Source: Sulfurihydrogenibium yellowstonense SS-5 | Lineage (GTDB): Bacteria > Aquificota > Aquificia > Aquificales > Hydrogenothermaceae | Direction: 5' to 3' | Assembly (NCBI RefSeq): GCF_000173615.1 | Contig: NZ_ABZS01000097.1 | Coordinates: 1-6,290 of the forward strand | Length of the DNA stretch: 6,290 nucleotides | In this document: positions 1 through 5,331 of the stretch, piece after piece | How positions within the stretch are numbered: position 1 is the stretch's first letter | Layout of the letters: every line of letters begins with the position of its first letter | Translations under genes and position numbers: made by a program | Notes under the pieces: model-generated | What the model was told of the DNA's origin: nothing | Databases searched by the model: none | Seen by the model: the letters and a program-made list of their open reading frames with translations, nothing else

Positions 1-58
1 AAAATTTTACCAAAAATTGCTTAACAATCTCTTTCTCCGGATTTAAATCTTTAACCAT
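1..58 (-). CDS. Start of an unidentified gene, truncated by the window edge
   Basis: An ATG at 58-56 on the minus strand opens a frame that runs without a stop to the window edge. It gives 19 residues beginning MVKDLNPEKEIVKQF. It begins 16 bp after the stop of the small gene at 75-269 on the same strand, so the two are probably co-transcribed from the promoter near 295-358. No clear SD sequence precedes the ATG, which suggests translation coupled to the upstream gene or a weak start. The fragment is charged, with no signal peptide or membrane segment visible. It is too short to assign to a family. Confidence 0.5.
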   Translation of the reverse strand, partial: MVKDLNPEKEIVKQFLVKF

Positions 59-74
59 TTGTAATATAAGAATA

Positions 75-269
75 TTAGTCCTGAAGAGTTTTTAAAAACA
101 TTTCACTAATACTTTCTTCTAAATCTTCCATATCTTCTATACTGATATCACTGAAAATCTTATTTAGCCTATGGATTATTTCTTCTAAGCTTTCAATGCT
201 TTCAATTTCATGGATCAAATATAAAGTTGCATATAGATTATGAACTGGCTTATGTTTAACCATTTCCAT
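75..269 (-). CDS. Small acidic hypothetical protein (64 aa)
   Basis: The product is a 64-residue protein of unknown function. It starts MEMVKHKPVHNLY and continues with a Glu/Asp/Ile/Leu-rich, probably helical stretch (roughly residues 17-60) that would suit a small helical or protein-binding polypeptide. No catalytic motif or membrane segment is visible. The frame could also open at a GTG at 278-276, but that GTG lies inside the likely SD (AGAGGTG). The ATG at 269-267, six bases beyond the SD, is therefore the better start. A TATAAT box at 295-300 and phased TTAACA-type repeats lie directly upstream, so expression may be under response-regulator control. A second gene follows 16 bp downstream. 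I do not recognise the family. Confidence 0.65.
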   Translation of the reverse strand: MEMVKHKPVHNLYATLYLIHEIESIESLEEIIHRLNKIFSDISIEDMEDLEESISEMFLKTLQD

Positions 270-294
270 CTTGTACACCTCTAAAAATAAATTT

Positions 295-358
295 ATTATA
301 CTCTTATTTTAGTGATTTTATGTTAAGAAAATATTAAGATTTTGTTAAGATTTATTAA
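295..358 (-). promoter_or_regulatory. Promoter with four phased TTAACA/TTAATA hexamers (Pho-box-like operator)
   Basis: On the minus strand a perfect TATAAT (295-300) lies about 20 bp upstream of the SD of the 64-aa gene. There is no good -35 hexamer at the normal distance. Instead four direct hexamers lie further upstream: TTAACA (321-326), TTAATA (332-337), TTAACA (343-348) and TTAATA (353-358). Their starts are spaced 11, 11 and 10 bp, which is one helical turn, so all face the same side of the DNA. Known PhoP boxes of Bacillus (TTAACA-type) and the PhoB boxes of E. coli (11-bp period) share this layout, and the family binds as tandem dimers. The sequence shows the repeats directly. That a PhoB/PhoP-like regulator binds them is inference. 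Confidence 0.55.
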
Positions 359-420
359 AATCTGTTTAAAAGATTATCAATATAAGACAGACGCTGGTAA
401 GATTATTACTGAAAAGAAAA
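359..420. other. Intergenic stretch with no recognised feature
   Basis: This AT-rich stretch lies between the phased operator repeats and the outer end of the insertion sequence. I see no ORF with a start and SD, no RNA gene and no clear hairpin in it. It also contains no convincing duplicate of the sequence flanking the other end of the IS. Confidence 0.4.
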
Positions 421-470
421 TGTCCTCACTTGTCAAGACCAATTTAAAGTAATTTCTTATTCCTAACATT

Positions 471-1388
471 TTAAGCTGCCTTTAACAAATCTTTAATTTT
501 AGAGCCAAGCATTTCATCAGATAAATTGTAATAAACCATATCTGGGGTTTTATAGCCTATACTTGAATGTATCCTTTGACTATTATAAATCTCTATATAC
601 TGATTTATACCTTCTCTTGCTTCTTTTATAGTATTATAGCCTTTTGGATATACATTCTCATATTTCAATGCCCTCCAAAATCTCTCTATCACTGTATTGT
701 CTATACTCCTACCATTTGCATTCATTGATATTTTTATACCGTTTTTCTCTAATATCTCTATATGTTCTTTTGATGTGTACTGGCTTCCTTGATCTGAATT
801 GAATATCTCTGGTTTTCCGTATCTCTCTATTGCCTCTTCTAAAATGCTGGTTGTTAAATAGCTATCCATCGTATTGCCTAGCTTCCAGCTTAATACTTTC
901 TTGCTATGCCAGTCTATTATGGTTGCTAAGTATGCATAGCCTTTCTCTAATTTAATGTAGGTTATATCACCGCTCCATATTTGGTTTGGTCTTTGTGTTG
1001 TAGTTATCTGCTCTAACAAATATGGATATTTCTTGTTTTCTTTGTTTAAAATGGTTGTTTTTGGTGGTGGATATAATGCTCTTATACCCATAAACTTATA
1101 AGTTCTACTTAACTTTCTCTTTCCTACTTTTATTCCTATGCTTTCTAATGCTTTCTGCATTCTTCTGGCACCATAATATGGATGTTCTGTATAGATTTTA
1201 TCTATCGCATCTAATAAAATTTTGTCTTCTTCACTTGAAAATGGTTCTTTTTTAGTGTAATAATAAGCTGTTTTTGATATGCTTAGTAGTTCAAGTTGTC
1301 TGTTTAGTGATAGTGAAGGATTTGTTTGAGTTTTAGCTTGGACACCTTCACTGTTATCGATTAGAGTTTTTCCAATCAATAAGTCCAA
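471..1388 (-). CDS. IS3-family transposase OrfB (DDE catalytic half)
   Basis: This is the catalytic half of an IS3-family transposase, which cuts and joins the element's ends. Numbered from the TTG at 1388, residues about 27-110 form the HTH_21-type region (LSLNRQLELLSISKTAYYY, then YYGARRM). Residues about 132-290 form the RNase H-like integrase core. The catalytic triad is visible: D141 (WSGDITYI), D199 (FNSDQGSQYTS) and E235 (NTVIERFW), with 35 residues between the second Asp and the Glu and a Lys seven residues after the Glu, as is typical of IS3. The frame stays open upstream of the TTG into OrfA-like sequence, so the TTG is only a nominal start. The natural product is probably a fused OrfAB or a frameshift product. 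The OrfB frame itself is undamaged. Confidence 0.9.
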   Translation of the reverse strand: MDLLIGKTLIDNSEGVQAKTQTNPSLSLNRQLELLSISKTAYYYTKKEPFSSEEDKILLDAIDKIYTEHPYYGARRMQKALESIGIKVGKRKLSRTYKFMGIRALYPPPKTTILNKENKKYPYLLEQITTTQRPNQIWSGDITYIKLEKGYAYLATIIDWHSKKVLSWKLGNTMDSYLTTSILEEAIERYGKPEIFNSDQGSQYTSKEHIEILEKNGIKISMNANGRSIDNTVIERFWRALKYENVYPKGYNTIKEAREGINQYIEIYNSQRIHSSIGYKTPDMVYYNLSDEMLGSKIKDLLKAA

Positions 1389-1688
1389 GCTTTTTAGCTT
1401 TCCCTGTAGCCAATCTCTCTCTACGATTACTTTTCCTAATTTTTTTGCTAATTTTTCATTTTCTTCTTTTAGGTTTTCTATTTCTTGTTTGTATTCTTTT
1501 ACAACTGAGCTTTTGTCAAATGCTAAGGCTGCATATTTTCTAAGAATTGTTTTTTCCAGTCTATAAGACTTTTAGGAAGAATGCCGTATTTGCTTGCTAT
1601 TTCGTTTATGGTTTTGTTTTCTTGAAGTAGCTCTAAAACTACTTTTAGCTTAAAATTCTGGACTGTAATTTTTCCTGGTTCTTTTCAT
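1389..1688 (-). pseudogene. IS3-family OrfA (helix-turn-helix half), disrupted by two indels
   Basis: A strong SD (AAAAGGAGG, complement of 1697-1705) sits eight bases before the ATG at 1688. Translation begins MKRTRKNYSPEF, the typical IS3 OrfA opening, then hits TAA at 1652-1650. One extra A/T base in the run at 1652-1655 explains this, because the next frame continues KLKVVLELLQENKTINEIA and SKYGILPKSLIDWKKQFLEN as a helix-turn-helix. That frame is broken again near 1531-1537, apparently by two extra bases, after which ALAFDKSSVVKEYKQEIENL and LKEENEKLAKKLGKVIVERD (leucine-zipper-like) run into OrfB in the same frame. The two changes add up to three bases. As read, no functional OrfA can be made. 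Sequencing error is an alternative explanation. Confidence 0.8.
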
Positions 1689-1712
1689 CTTAATGTCCTC
1701 CTTTTGTTAAAT

Positions 1713-1742
1713 AGTTTACATTCATGGAATAAAATTTTTCAA
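1713..1742 (-). promoter_or_regulatory. Possible transposase promoter inside the IS
   Basis: Read on the minus strand, TTGAAA (1737-1742) is followed after 18 bp by TAAACT (1713-1718, four of six matches to TATAAT). This lies just upstream of the strong orfA SD at 1697-1705. The placement is what an IS-borne transposase promoter would have. The call rests on motif matches only. Confidence 0.35.
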
Positions 1743-1768
1743 TTTTTTGGTTGCAATTTGCGAGGATA

Positions 1769-1813
1769 TTATATTTTCTTAGTTTAAAAAAATTTTTGGT
1801 ATATTTAATATAC
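1769..1813. other. AT-rich spacer with a small palindrome
   Basis: This short AT-rich spacer lies between the proposed IS end and repeat copy A. It contains GTATAT-TTA-ATATAC (1799-1813), a six-base inverted repeat touching the start of the repeat. I see no gene here. Confidence 0.3.
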
Positions 1814-1915
1814 GATGACGGAAAAAGGTTGATTGATAAACATTAGAGGAAGGATAGCCTTAGATGTCATTCTGAGCGAAGCGAAGAATCTCATGTTTTT
1901 GTTTAATTTCTCACC
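1814..1915. repeat. Dispersed palindromic repeat, copy A (left arm missing)
   Basis: This copy holds the central block GGTTGATTGATAAACATTA (1827-1845), then TGTCATTCTGAGCGAAGCG (from 1865), GAAGAATCTCATG and the terminal TTTCTCACC. Copy C at 4716-4869 has the same blocks in the same order. The left inverted arm (GGGTGAG... GAGATTCTTCG) is absent, so the copy is truncated at its left. It contains no open reading frame with a supported start. Confidence 0.7.
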
Positions 1916-1978
1916 TCTACTTATATATTTTAACATAGTTTGATGATATACCTTGGATTAGAAATCAATAATTTTTAT

Positions 1979-2123
1979 AGAATTTTAAAAAGGAAGATTC
2001 TTAAGACTAAAGTTATTAGAATCATAGCCAAAGGCTGAGCAATAAATGAATTAGAGGAAAGATAATCTTTTATGTCGTTCTGAGCGATAGCGAAGAATCT
2101 GACACTTTTATTGAATTTTAAAC
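1979..2123. repeat. Dispersed palindromic repeat, copy B
   Basis: This is a diverged copy of the family. The left arm has AGATTCTTAAGACTAAAGT then AGAATCAT. The centre has ATTAGAGGAAAGATAATC, and the right arm has TGTCGTTCTGAGCGATAGCG (from 2073), AAGAATCT and TTTTATTGAATTTTAAA. The two arms can pair imperfectly (AGATTCTT with AAGAATCT, and further out ATTTTAAA-type ends). Its right end contains TTGAAT (2111-2116), the candidate -35 of the gene cluster starting at 2173. Confidence 0.6.
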
Positions 2124-2140
2124 CGGCCGTATGTGATAAA
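2111..2140 (+). promoter_or_regulatory. Candidate promoter for the plus-strand gene cluster
   Basis: TTGAAT (2111-2116) is followed after 18 bp by GATAAA (2135-2140), which is preceded by TG one base upstream (an extended -10 arrangement). The SD of the first gene (GAGGT, 2161-2165) lies about 20 bp further on, giving a short leader. The -35 element falls inside the right end of repeat copy B. The call is from motif match and position only. Confidence 0.4.
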
Positions 2141-2172
2141 ATTAATTAATAAAGCAACCCGAGGTCTTTAAA

Positions 2173-2346
2173 ATGGAAACAGAAAGCAGTTGGATAGAGC
2201 TTGGTGGTATAATCTTTTTTACATGGATGGTTATAATAGTTGGATTGTTATGGGGGCTTTCAATAAAAGCAAGCTATAACGAAGAAAAACAAAAACAAAA
2301 GCAACAACAAGAGTTAAAAGATGGACAATCAAACCAAAACTCCTAA
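2173..2346 (+). CDS. Small single-pass membrane protein (57 aa), unknown function
   Basis: An ATG at 2173 with SD GAGGT (2161-2165, seven-base spacing) opens a 57-codon frame ending in TAA at 2344-2346. The protein has a short acidic N-terminus (METESSWIEL), one strongly hydrophobic segment at about residues 11-30 (GGIIFFTWMVIIVGLLWGLS), and a very Lys/Gln-rich hydrophilic tail (KQKQKQQQ). This suggests a single-pass inner-membrane protein with a basic cytoplasmic C-terminus. It overlaps the next gene by 26 bp, so the two are probably translationally coupled and may work together. Its size and shape recall small accessory subunits of respiratory complexes, but no specific family match is visible. 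Confidence 0.75.
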   Translation: METESSWIELGGIIFFTWMVIIVGLLWGLSIKASYNEEKQKQKQQQELKDGQSNQNS

Positions 2347-2824
2347 CTATCCATTTATTGTCTTAACAGGATTTGGAATTATAGCTACGCTTATTTTCTT
2401 ATTCATCTTTGTTTATCAAAAGTCTGTCTCTACAGTTAGAGAAAAAGCAATAATGGAAAGAGCATATCCAAAGGTAAAACCTCAAGAGTACTACTATGAG
2501 CTAAAGAACATTGCATCAAAAAATGGCTTTACAGTTTTAGATATTCAAACAGATACAAATTATTTTTTAATTCAACTTTATTCTAAAAACTATATAGAAA
2601 AAGCTAAAAATGTATCCTTATCCCTTCCACCCATGACAGTCATTACGCTATCTATCTATGACCTTGGAGATGGAACTGCAGTCGTAGGTAACAATCCATA
2701 TTTATGGAGAGTTTTGGTTGAAGGGAAAGCCTCGGACTCTTTAGCTAAGGAATATTATGAGCTTGTAGATTTGATACTTAATGATGTATACTATTCTCTA
2801 AAAGAAAAGAAAAAGAAGCTATAA
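2321..2824 (+). CDS. Membrane-anchored protein with possible DUF302-like domain
   Basis: This 167-residue protein has one N-terminal membrane anchor at about residues 12-32 (FIVLTGFGIIATLIFLFIFV) and a soluble domain, about 45-160, probably outside the cytoplasmic membrane. The soluble part has an amphipathic stretch ending in NGFTVLDIQ (69-77), then SLPPMTVITLSIYDLGDGTA (101-120), VVGNNPYLW (121-129) and a C-terminal helix. The order Gly-Phe-x-Val-Leu, Leu-Pro-x-x-Val and Asn-Pro loosely recalls DUF302 proteins. That is a suggestion only. It ends in a lysine-rich tail. The start has only a weak SD (AAGAG, 2309-2313) and lies inside the 57-aa gene, which points to coupling. The mutase gene follows after 9 bp. 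Confidence 0.8.
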   Translation: MDNQTKTPNYPFIVLTGFGIIATLIFLFIFVYQKSVSTVREKAIMERAYPKVKPQEYYYELKNIASKNGFTVLDIQTDTNYFLIQLYSKNYIEKAKNVSLSLPPMTVITLSIYDLGDGTAVVGNNPYLWRVLVEGKASDSLAKEYYELVDLILNDVYYSLKEKKKKL

Positions 2825-2833
2825 GGGGATGTC

Positions 2834-4207
2834 ATGATAAAGTTTGGAACAGATGGATATAGAGCCATCATCGGAAAAGATTTCACTTTTGAAGTTGTAA
2901 GCCAAATAGCACAAGCTCATGCAGACTCTCTCAAAGAAAGAAACGGTAAAAAAATAATTATCGGATATGATACTCGTTTTATGTCCTCTGACTATGCAGA
3001 ACTTGTTGCGGAAGTTTTTTCTTCCAATGGTTTTGAAGTAATTTTATCAAATTCTGTCTGTACAACACCGGCTTTATCTTACGCAGTCAAACATTTAAAA
3101 GCAGATGAAGGAGTTATGATTACAGCATCTCACAATGGGTATAAGTACAATGGATACAAGATAAAAGGTAGCTACGGTGGTCCGGCAACACCTGAGATTA
3201 TAAAAAGTGTAGAAGATAGAATAGGAAAGAATGGAGTTAAAACAGGTAAAAAAGATTGGCAGCTTTTTGATGTAAACAATTTATATTTAAATACAATAAA
3301 ATCTTACTTTGATTATTCAATCTTTAAACAAAAAGAGCTAAAGCTTGTACACGACCCAATGTTTGCAACTTCCATAGGTATGTATAATAAACTTCTTGAA
3401 GATACATTTATTGACGTAATTCAGATTAACCATTTTAGAGACCCATACTTTGGATTTCATCATCCGGAACCGATAGATAAAAATTTATCTTTGTTAAAAG
3501 CTAAGGTGATAGCTACAGAAGCAGATATTGGTATTGCAAACGATGGAGACTCTGACAGAGTTGGAGTTGTTGCAGAAGATGGAGAGTTTGTAAATACGCA
3601 GATAGCATATGCTTTACTTTTATTGCATACAGTTAGAAATAGAAAAACAAAAGGTAGTGTAGTAAAAACTGTATCAACAACATATTTGGTTGACAGAATA
3701 GCAAAAAAAGAAAATATAAAACTTCACAAAACACCTGTTGGCTTTAAATACGTAGCTGATATAATGCTGAAAGAACAAGTAGCCTTTGGTGGAGAAGAGT
3801 CCGGAGGATATGGTTTTGGATTTCACATTCCGGAAAGAGACGGTATACTATCCGGTATGTTATTTTTAGAAATGATGATGCTTTACGGAAAACCACTAAC
3901 AGAAATAATAAAAGACCTATTTAAAGAATTTGGAGAATCCTACTACAAAAGAGAAGACCTAAAAGTGGAAGGAGATAAAGGTATAAAGCTTGTAGAAGAT
4001 TTGAAAAATAAAGAAATAAAGGAATTTGCAGGTTTAAAAGTCAAAGAAAAGGATTTAACAGATGGTGTTAAACTTATCTTTGAAGACGATAGCTGGGTAC
4101 TATTTAGAGCATCAGGAACAGAGCCAGTTTTAAGAATTTACGTAGAAACTCCAAAATTAGAGCTTACAGAAAAAGTGTTAAATGAAGGAAAACAATTAAT
4201 TTTATAA
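2834..4207 (+). CDS. Phosphoglucomutase/phosphomannomutase (alpha-D-phosphohexomutase family)
   Basis: The enzyme moves the phosphate of hexose phosphates between C6 and C1, as with glucose or mannose 6-phosphate, and so feeds nucleotide-sugar, glycogen or envelope synthesis in the cytoplasm. All four family signatures are present in order. The N-terminal loop is FGTDGYR (4-10). The phosphoserine loop is TASHN (97-101), with Ser99 as the catalytic residue. The metal-binding loop is DGDSDR (237-242). The sugar-selecting loop is GEESGG (320-325), and the phosphate-binding loop is RASGTEP (425-431). At 457 residues it has normal family length and looks intact. SD GGGG (2825-2828) precedes the ATG. 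Glucose versus mannose (or glucosamine) specificity cannot be read from these motifs. The next gene begins 12 bp after the stop. Confidence 0.95.
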   Translation: MIKFGTDGYRAIIGKDFTFEVVSQIAQAHADSLKERNGKKIIIGYDTRFMSSDYAELVAEVFSSNGFEVILSNSVCTTPALSYAVKHLKADEGVMITASHNGYKYNGYKIKGSYGGPATPEIIKSVEDRIGKNGVKTGKKDWQLFDVNNLYLNTIKSYFDYSIFKQKELKLVHDPMFATSIGMYNKLLEDTFIDVIQINHFRDPYFGFHHPEPIDKNLSLLKAKVIATEADIGIANDGDSDRVGVVAEDGEFVNTQIAYALLLLHTVRNRKTKGSVVKTVSTTYLVDRIAKKENIKLHKTPVGFKYVADIMLKEQVAFGGEESGGYGFGFHIPERDGILSGMLFLEMMMLYGKPLTEIIKDLFKEFGESYYKREDLKVEGDKGIKLVEDLKNKEIKEFAGLKVKEKDLTDGVKLIFEDDSWVLFRASGTEPVLRIYVETPKLELTEKVLNEGKQLIL

Positions 4208-4219
4208 AGGAGAGTCGCT

Positions 4220-4639
4220 ATGGAAGAAATGTATCAACCATTTGAAATTTTATTAACAGAAGAAGGAGAGCTTATAGTTTTAGTAGAGCCTGAAAAAAAT
4301 TTAATGTCTCTTTTACAAAAAGAATCTCTAAACGTAGAAGTGGATATTGACGTAGATTATGATGATGAAGATGAAGAGCTTTATCTGCTGATAACTGCAT
4401 ATATAGATGGTGCAGAAATTTTCTTTGCACTGCCTTATGGTGAAAGCTGGGAAGTATTGGCAGAAAAAGGAGCTTTTACAGTGGCATTTATTTCTGAAGC
4501 TGACTTTGAAAAAGGCAACTCAGACAACACGCCTACAATGACAATTCAATTAGATGATTTATTGGTTGGATTTGTAGAAGGATGCCAAAGAACAGCTGAA
4601 GTCTTATTTGAGGAATGGGAAGAGTTTGGAATGGAATGA
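4220..4639 (+). CDS. Acidic hypothetical protein, first of a paralogous pair
   Basis: This 139-residue soluble protein of unknown function is very rich in Glu and Asp, including an acidic run around residues 40-54 (VEVDIDVDYDDEDEE). It has no signal peptide or membrane segment. The protein at 4918-5331 has the same length and the same landmarks in the same order: PF near the start (7-8), YGE (73-75), FISEADFEK (90-98) and GFVEG (117-121). The two are diverged duplicates. A strong SD (AAAGGAGAG, 4206-4214), which begins within the mutase stop codon region, sets the ATG start and ties the gene to the mutase operon. I do not recognise a named family. An acidic adaptor-like or regulatory role is possible but unsupported. 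Confidence 0.85.
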   Translation: MEEMYQPFEILLTEEGELIVLVEPEKNLMSLLQKESLNVEVDIDVDYDDEDEELYLLITAYIDGAEIFFALPYGESWEVLAEKGAFTVAFISEADFEKGNSDNTPTMTIQLDDLLVGFVEGCQRTAEVLFEEWEEFGME

Positions 4640-4659
4640 TTGAGAAGAACATTTGCCAA

Positions 4660-4715
4660 AGTCCTAAGAGTATGACAGTTAAAGATTGAATAATTTAGAA
4701 GAAAGACGATGTATA
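4660..4715. repeat. Fragment of the dispersed repeat (left half)
   Basis: This segment reads AGTCCTAAGAGTATGACAG, then TTAAAGATTGAATAATTTAG and AAGAAAGACGATGTATAGGG. It parallels AGTCTTCAGAATGACGG, AAAAGGTTGAATTATAAAC and AAGAAAAGAGGATAGCCC in copy E (5893-6022). It therefore appears to be a partial, diverged copy directly abutting the complete copy C, which suggests one repeat was inserted in or next to another. Confidence 0.45.
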
Positions 4716-4869
4716 GGGTGAGAAATTAAAGTTTAACAAGGAGATCCTTCGAACTTACGTCCGCAGGATGATAGAAAAAGGTTGAATGATAAACATTAAA
4801 GTAAGTAAGACCTTATTCGTTATTCTGAAGCCGGCGAAGAATCTCATGTTTTTGTTGAATTCCTCACCC
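4716..4869. repeat. Dispersed palindromic repeat, copy C (most complete)
   Basis: This 154-bp unit begins GGGTGAGAAATT and ends AATTCCTCACCC, so its tips are inverted copies. Further in, GAGATCCTTCG (4741-4751) faces CGAAGAATCTC (4835-4845). The arms pair, with mismatches, over about 35 bp around a centre that carries GGTTGAATGATAAACATTA (4780-4798). The unit lies between the two paralogous genes. Translated in one frame, its right part makes a spurious N-terminal extension of the second gene (from an ATG at 4786). It resembles a MITE or REP-type non-coding element. No ORF of its own is supported. Confidence 0.75.
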
Positions 4870-4879
4870 GACGTAGAAT
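4852..4879 (+). promoter_or_regulatory. Weak candidate promoter at the repeat's right end
   Basis: TTGTTG (4852-4857) and TAGAAT (4874-4879) are separated by 16 bp and lie upstream of the SD at 4903-4908. If active, this would let the second paralogue and the thioesterase be transcribed separately from the mutase operon. The -35 element lies inside repeat copy C. Support is motif match only. Confidence 0.25.
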
Positions 4880-4917
4880 TTTTTAATTTTGATTATTTAA
4901 ATGGGAGTGATTTTAAG

Positions 4918-5331
4918 ATGAAAATCGGAATTTGGTCAATAGAAGACATTACAGGTCCATTTGATACATTTTTGGCAGATGATGGAAATGTTTATGCTTT
5001 ATTTGAGTATAAGAAGAAGGTAGTTGATAAACTTGTTAAAGATAAGCTTACGTATGAGCTGGAAATAATCGCATCCTATGAAGAAGCCGGACCAACTTTA
5101 GTTTTTTTAGTCATGACAGATGAAGCGGCATTTATAATACCCATTGCATATGGAGAGATACTTTATAAACTATTAGAAAGAGGATATATAGTCATAGGAT
5201 TTTTATCTAAAGAAGATTATGAAAAAAGGGTTAAGAAACTTATTCCAATGGGTAAGATATTTCTAAGCGATAAACAAAAAGGGTTTGTTGAAGGATTTCT
5301 AAGAATGAATGAAATTTTCTTAGATGAATAA
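4918..5331 (+). CDS. Hypothetical protein, second of a paralogous pair
   Basis: This 137-residue soluble protein of unknown function is a diverged copy of the 139-aa protein at 4220-4639. Shared landmarks in order are PF (14-15), YGE (78-80), FLSKEDYEK (95-103) and GFVEG (122-126). The acidic run of the first copy is replaced here by a lysine-rich stretch (YKKKVVDKLVKDKL, 31-44), so the pair differs strongly in charge. An upstream in-frame ATG at 4786 would add 44 residues, but most of that extension is translated repeat copy C. The ATG at 4918 has an SD-like GGGAGTG (4903-4909) and gives the paralogue's length, so it is preferred. The stop overlaps the start of the thioesterase gene by 8 bp. 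Confidence 0.82.
   Translation: MKIGIWSIEDITGPFDTFLADDGNVYALFEYKKKVVDKLVKDKLTYELEIIASYEEAGPTLVFLVMTDEAAFIIPIAYGEILYKLLERGYIVIGFLSKEDYEKRVKKLIPMGKIFLSDKQKGFVEGFLRMNEIFLDE

Larger units (their letters stand above)
421..1768 (-). mobile_element. IS3-family insertion sequence with damaged orfA
   Basis: The element of about 1.35 kb contains a complete IS3-type OrfB (DDE integrase core) preceded by a broken OrfA. Its ends are proposed from an imperfect inverted repeat. The left end reads TGTCCTCACTTGTCAAGACC from 421. The opposite strand at the right end reads TATCCTCGCAAATTGCAACC inward from 1768. The two match at roughly 13 of the first 21 positions, best at the TCCTC and ACCAA blocks. No flanking target-site duplication could be found, so the exact ends are uncertain by a few bases. 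The missing duplication, the imperfect ends and the two indels in orfA all suggest an ageing copy that cannot move by itself but might be mobilised in trans. Confidence 0.75.

Noticed and set aside
276..278. GTG start for the small minus-strand gene, giving 67 aa.
   Set aside because: The GTG is part of the SD sequence AGAGGTG. The ATG at 269-267 has proper spacing from it.
1438..1448. A run of seven A on the minus strand in orfA could be a programmed -1 frameshift site, as in many IS3 elements.
   Set aside because: Sequence before and after the run is already in the same frame as OrfB, so a shift here would lead out of the transposase frame to an early stop.
416..1773. Target-site duplication flanking the IS.
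   Set aside because: Three- to five-base flanks at 416-420 and 1769-1773 do not match, and shifting the ends by a few bases gives no convincing pair.
1814..2123. CRISPR-like array, because similar blocks recur.
   Set aside because: Copies are long, imperfect, palindromic and unevenly spaced, with no uniform short repeat and spacer pattern and no cas genes.
4270..4350. The first paralogue contains PEKNLMSLL, close to PAKNLMFLL encoded by repeat copy C, hinting that the repeat was absorbed into the gene.
   Set aside because: That part of the first paralogue aligns with ordinary domain sequence in the second paralogue downstream of its repeat, and codons differ between the two stretches. Chance resemblance is the simpler reading.
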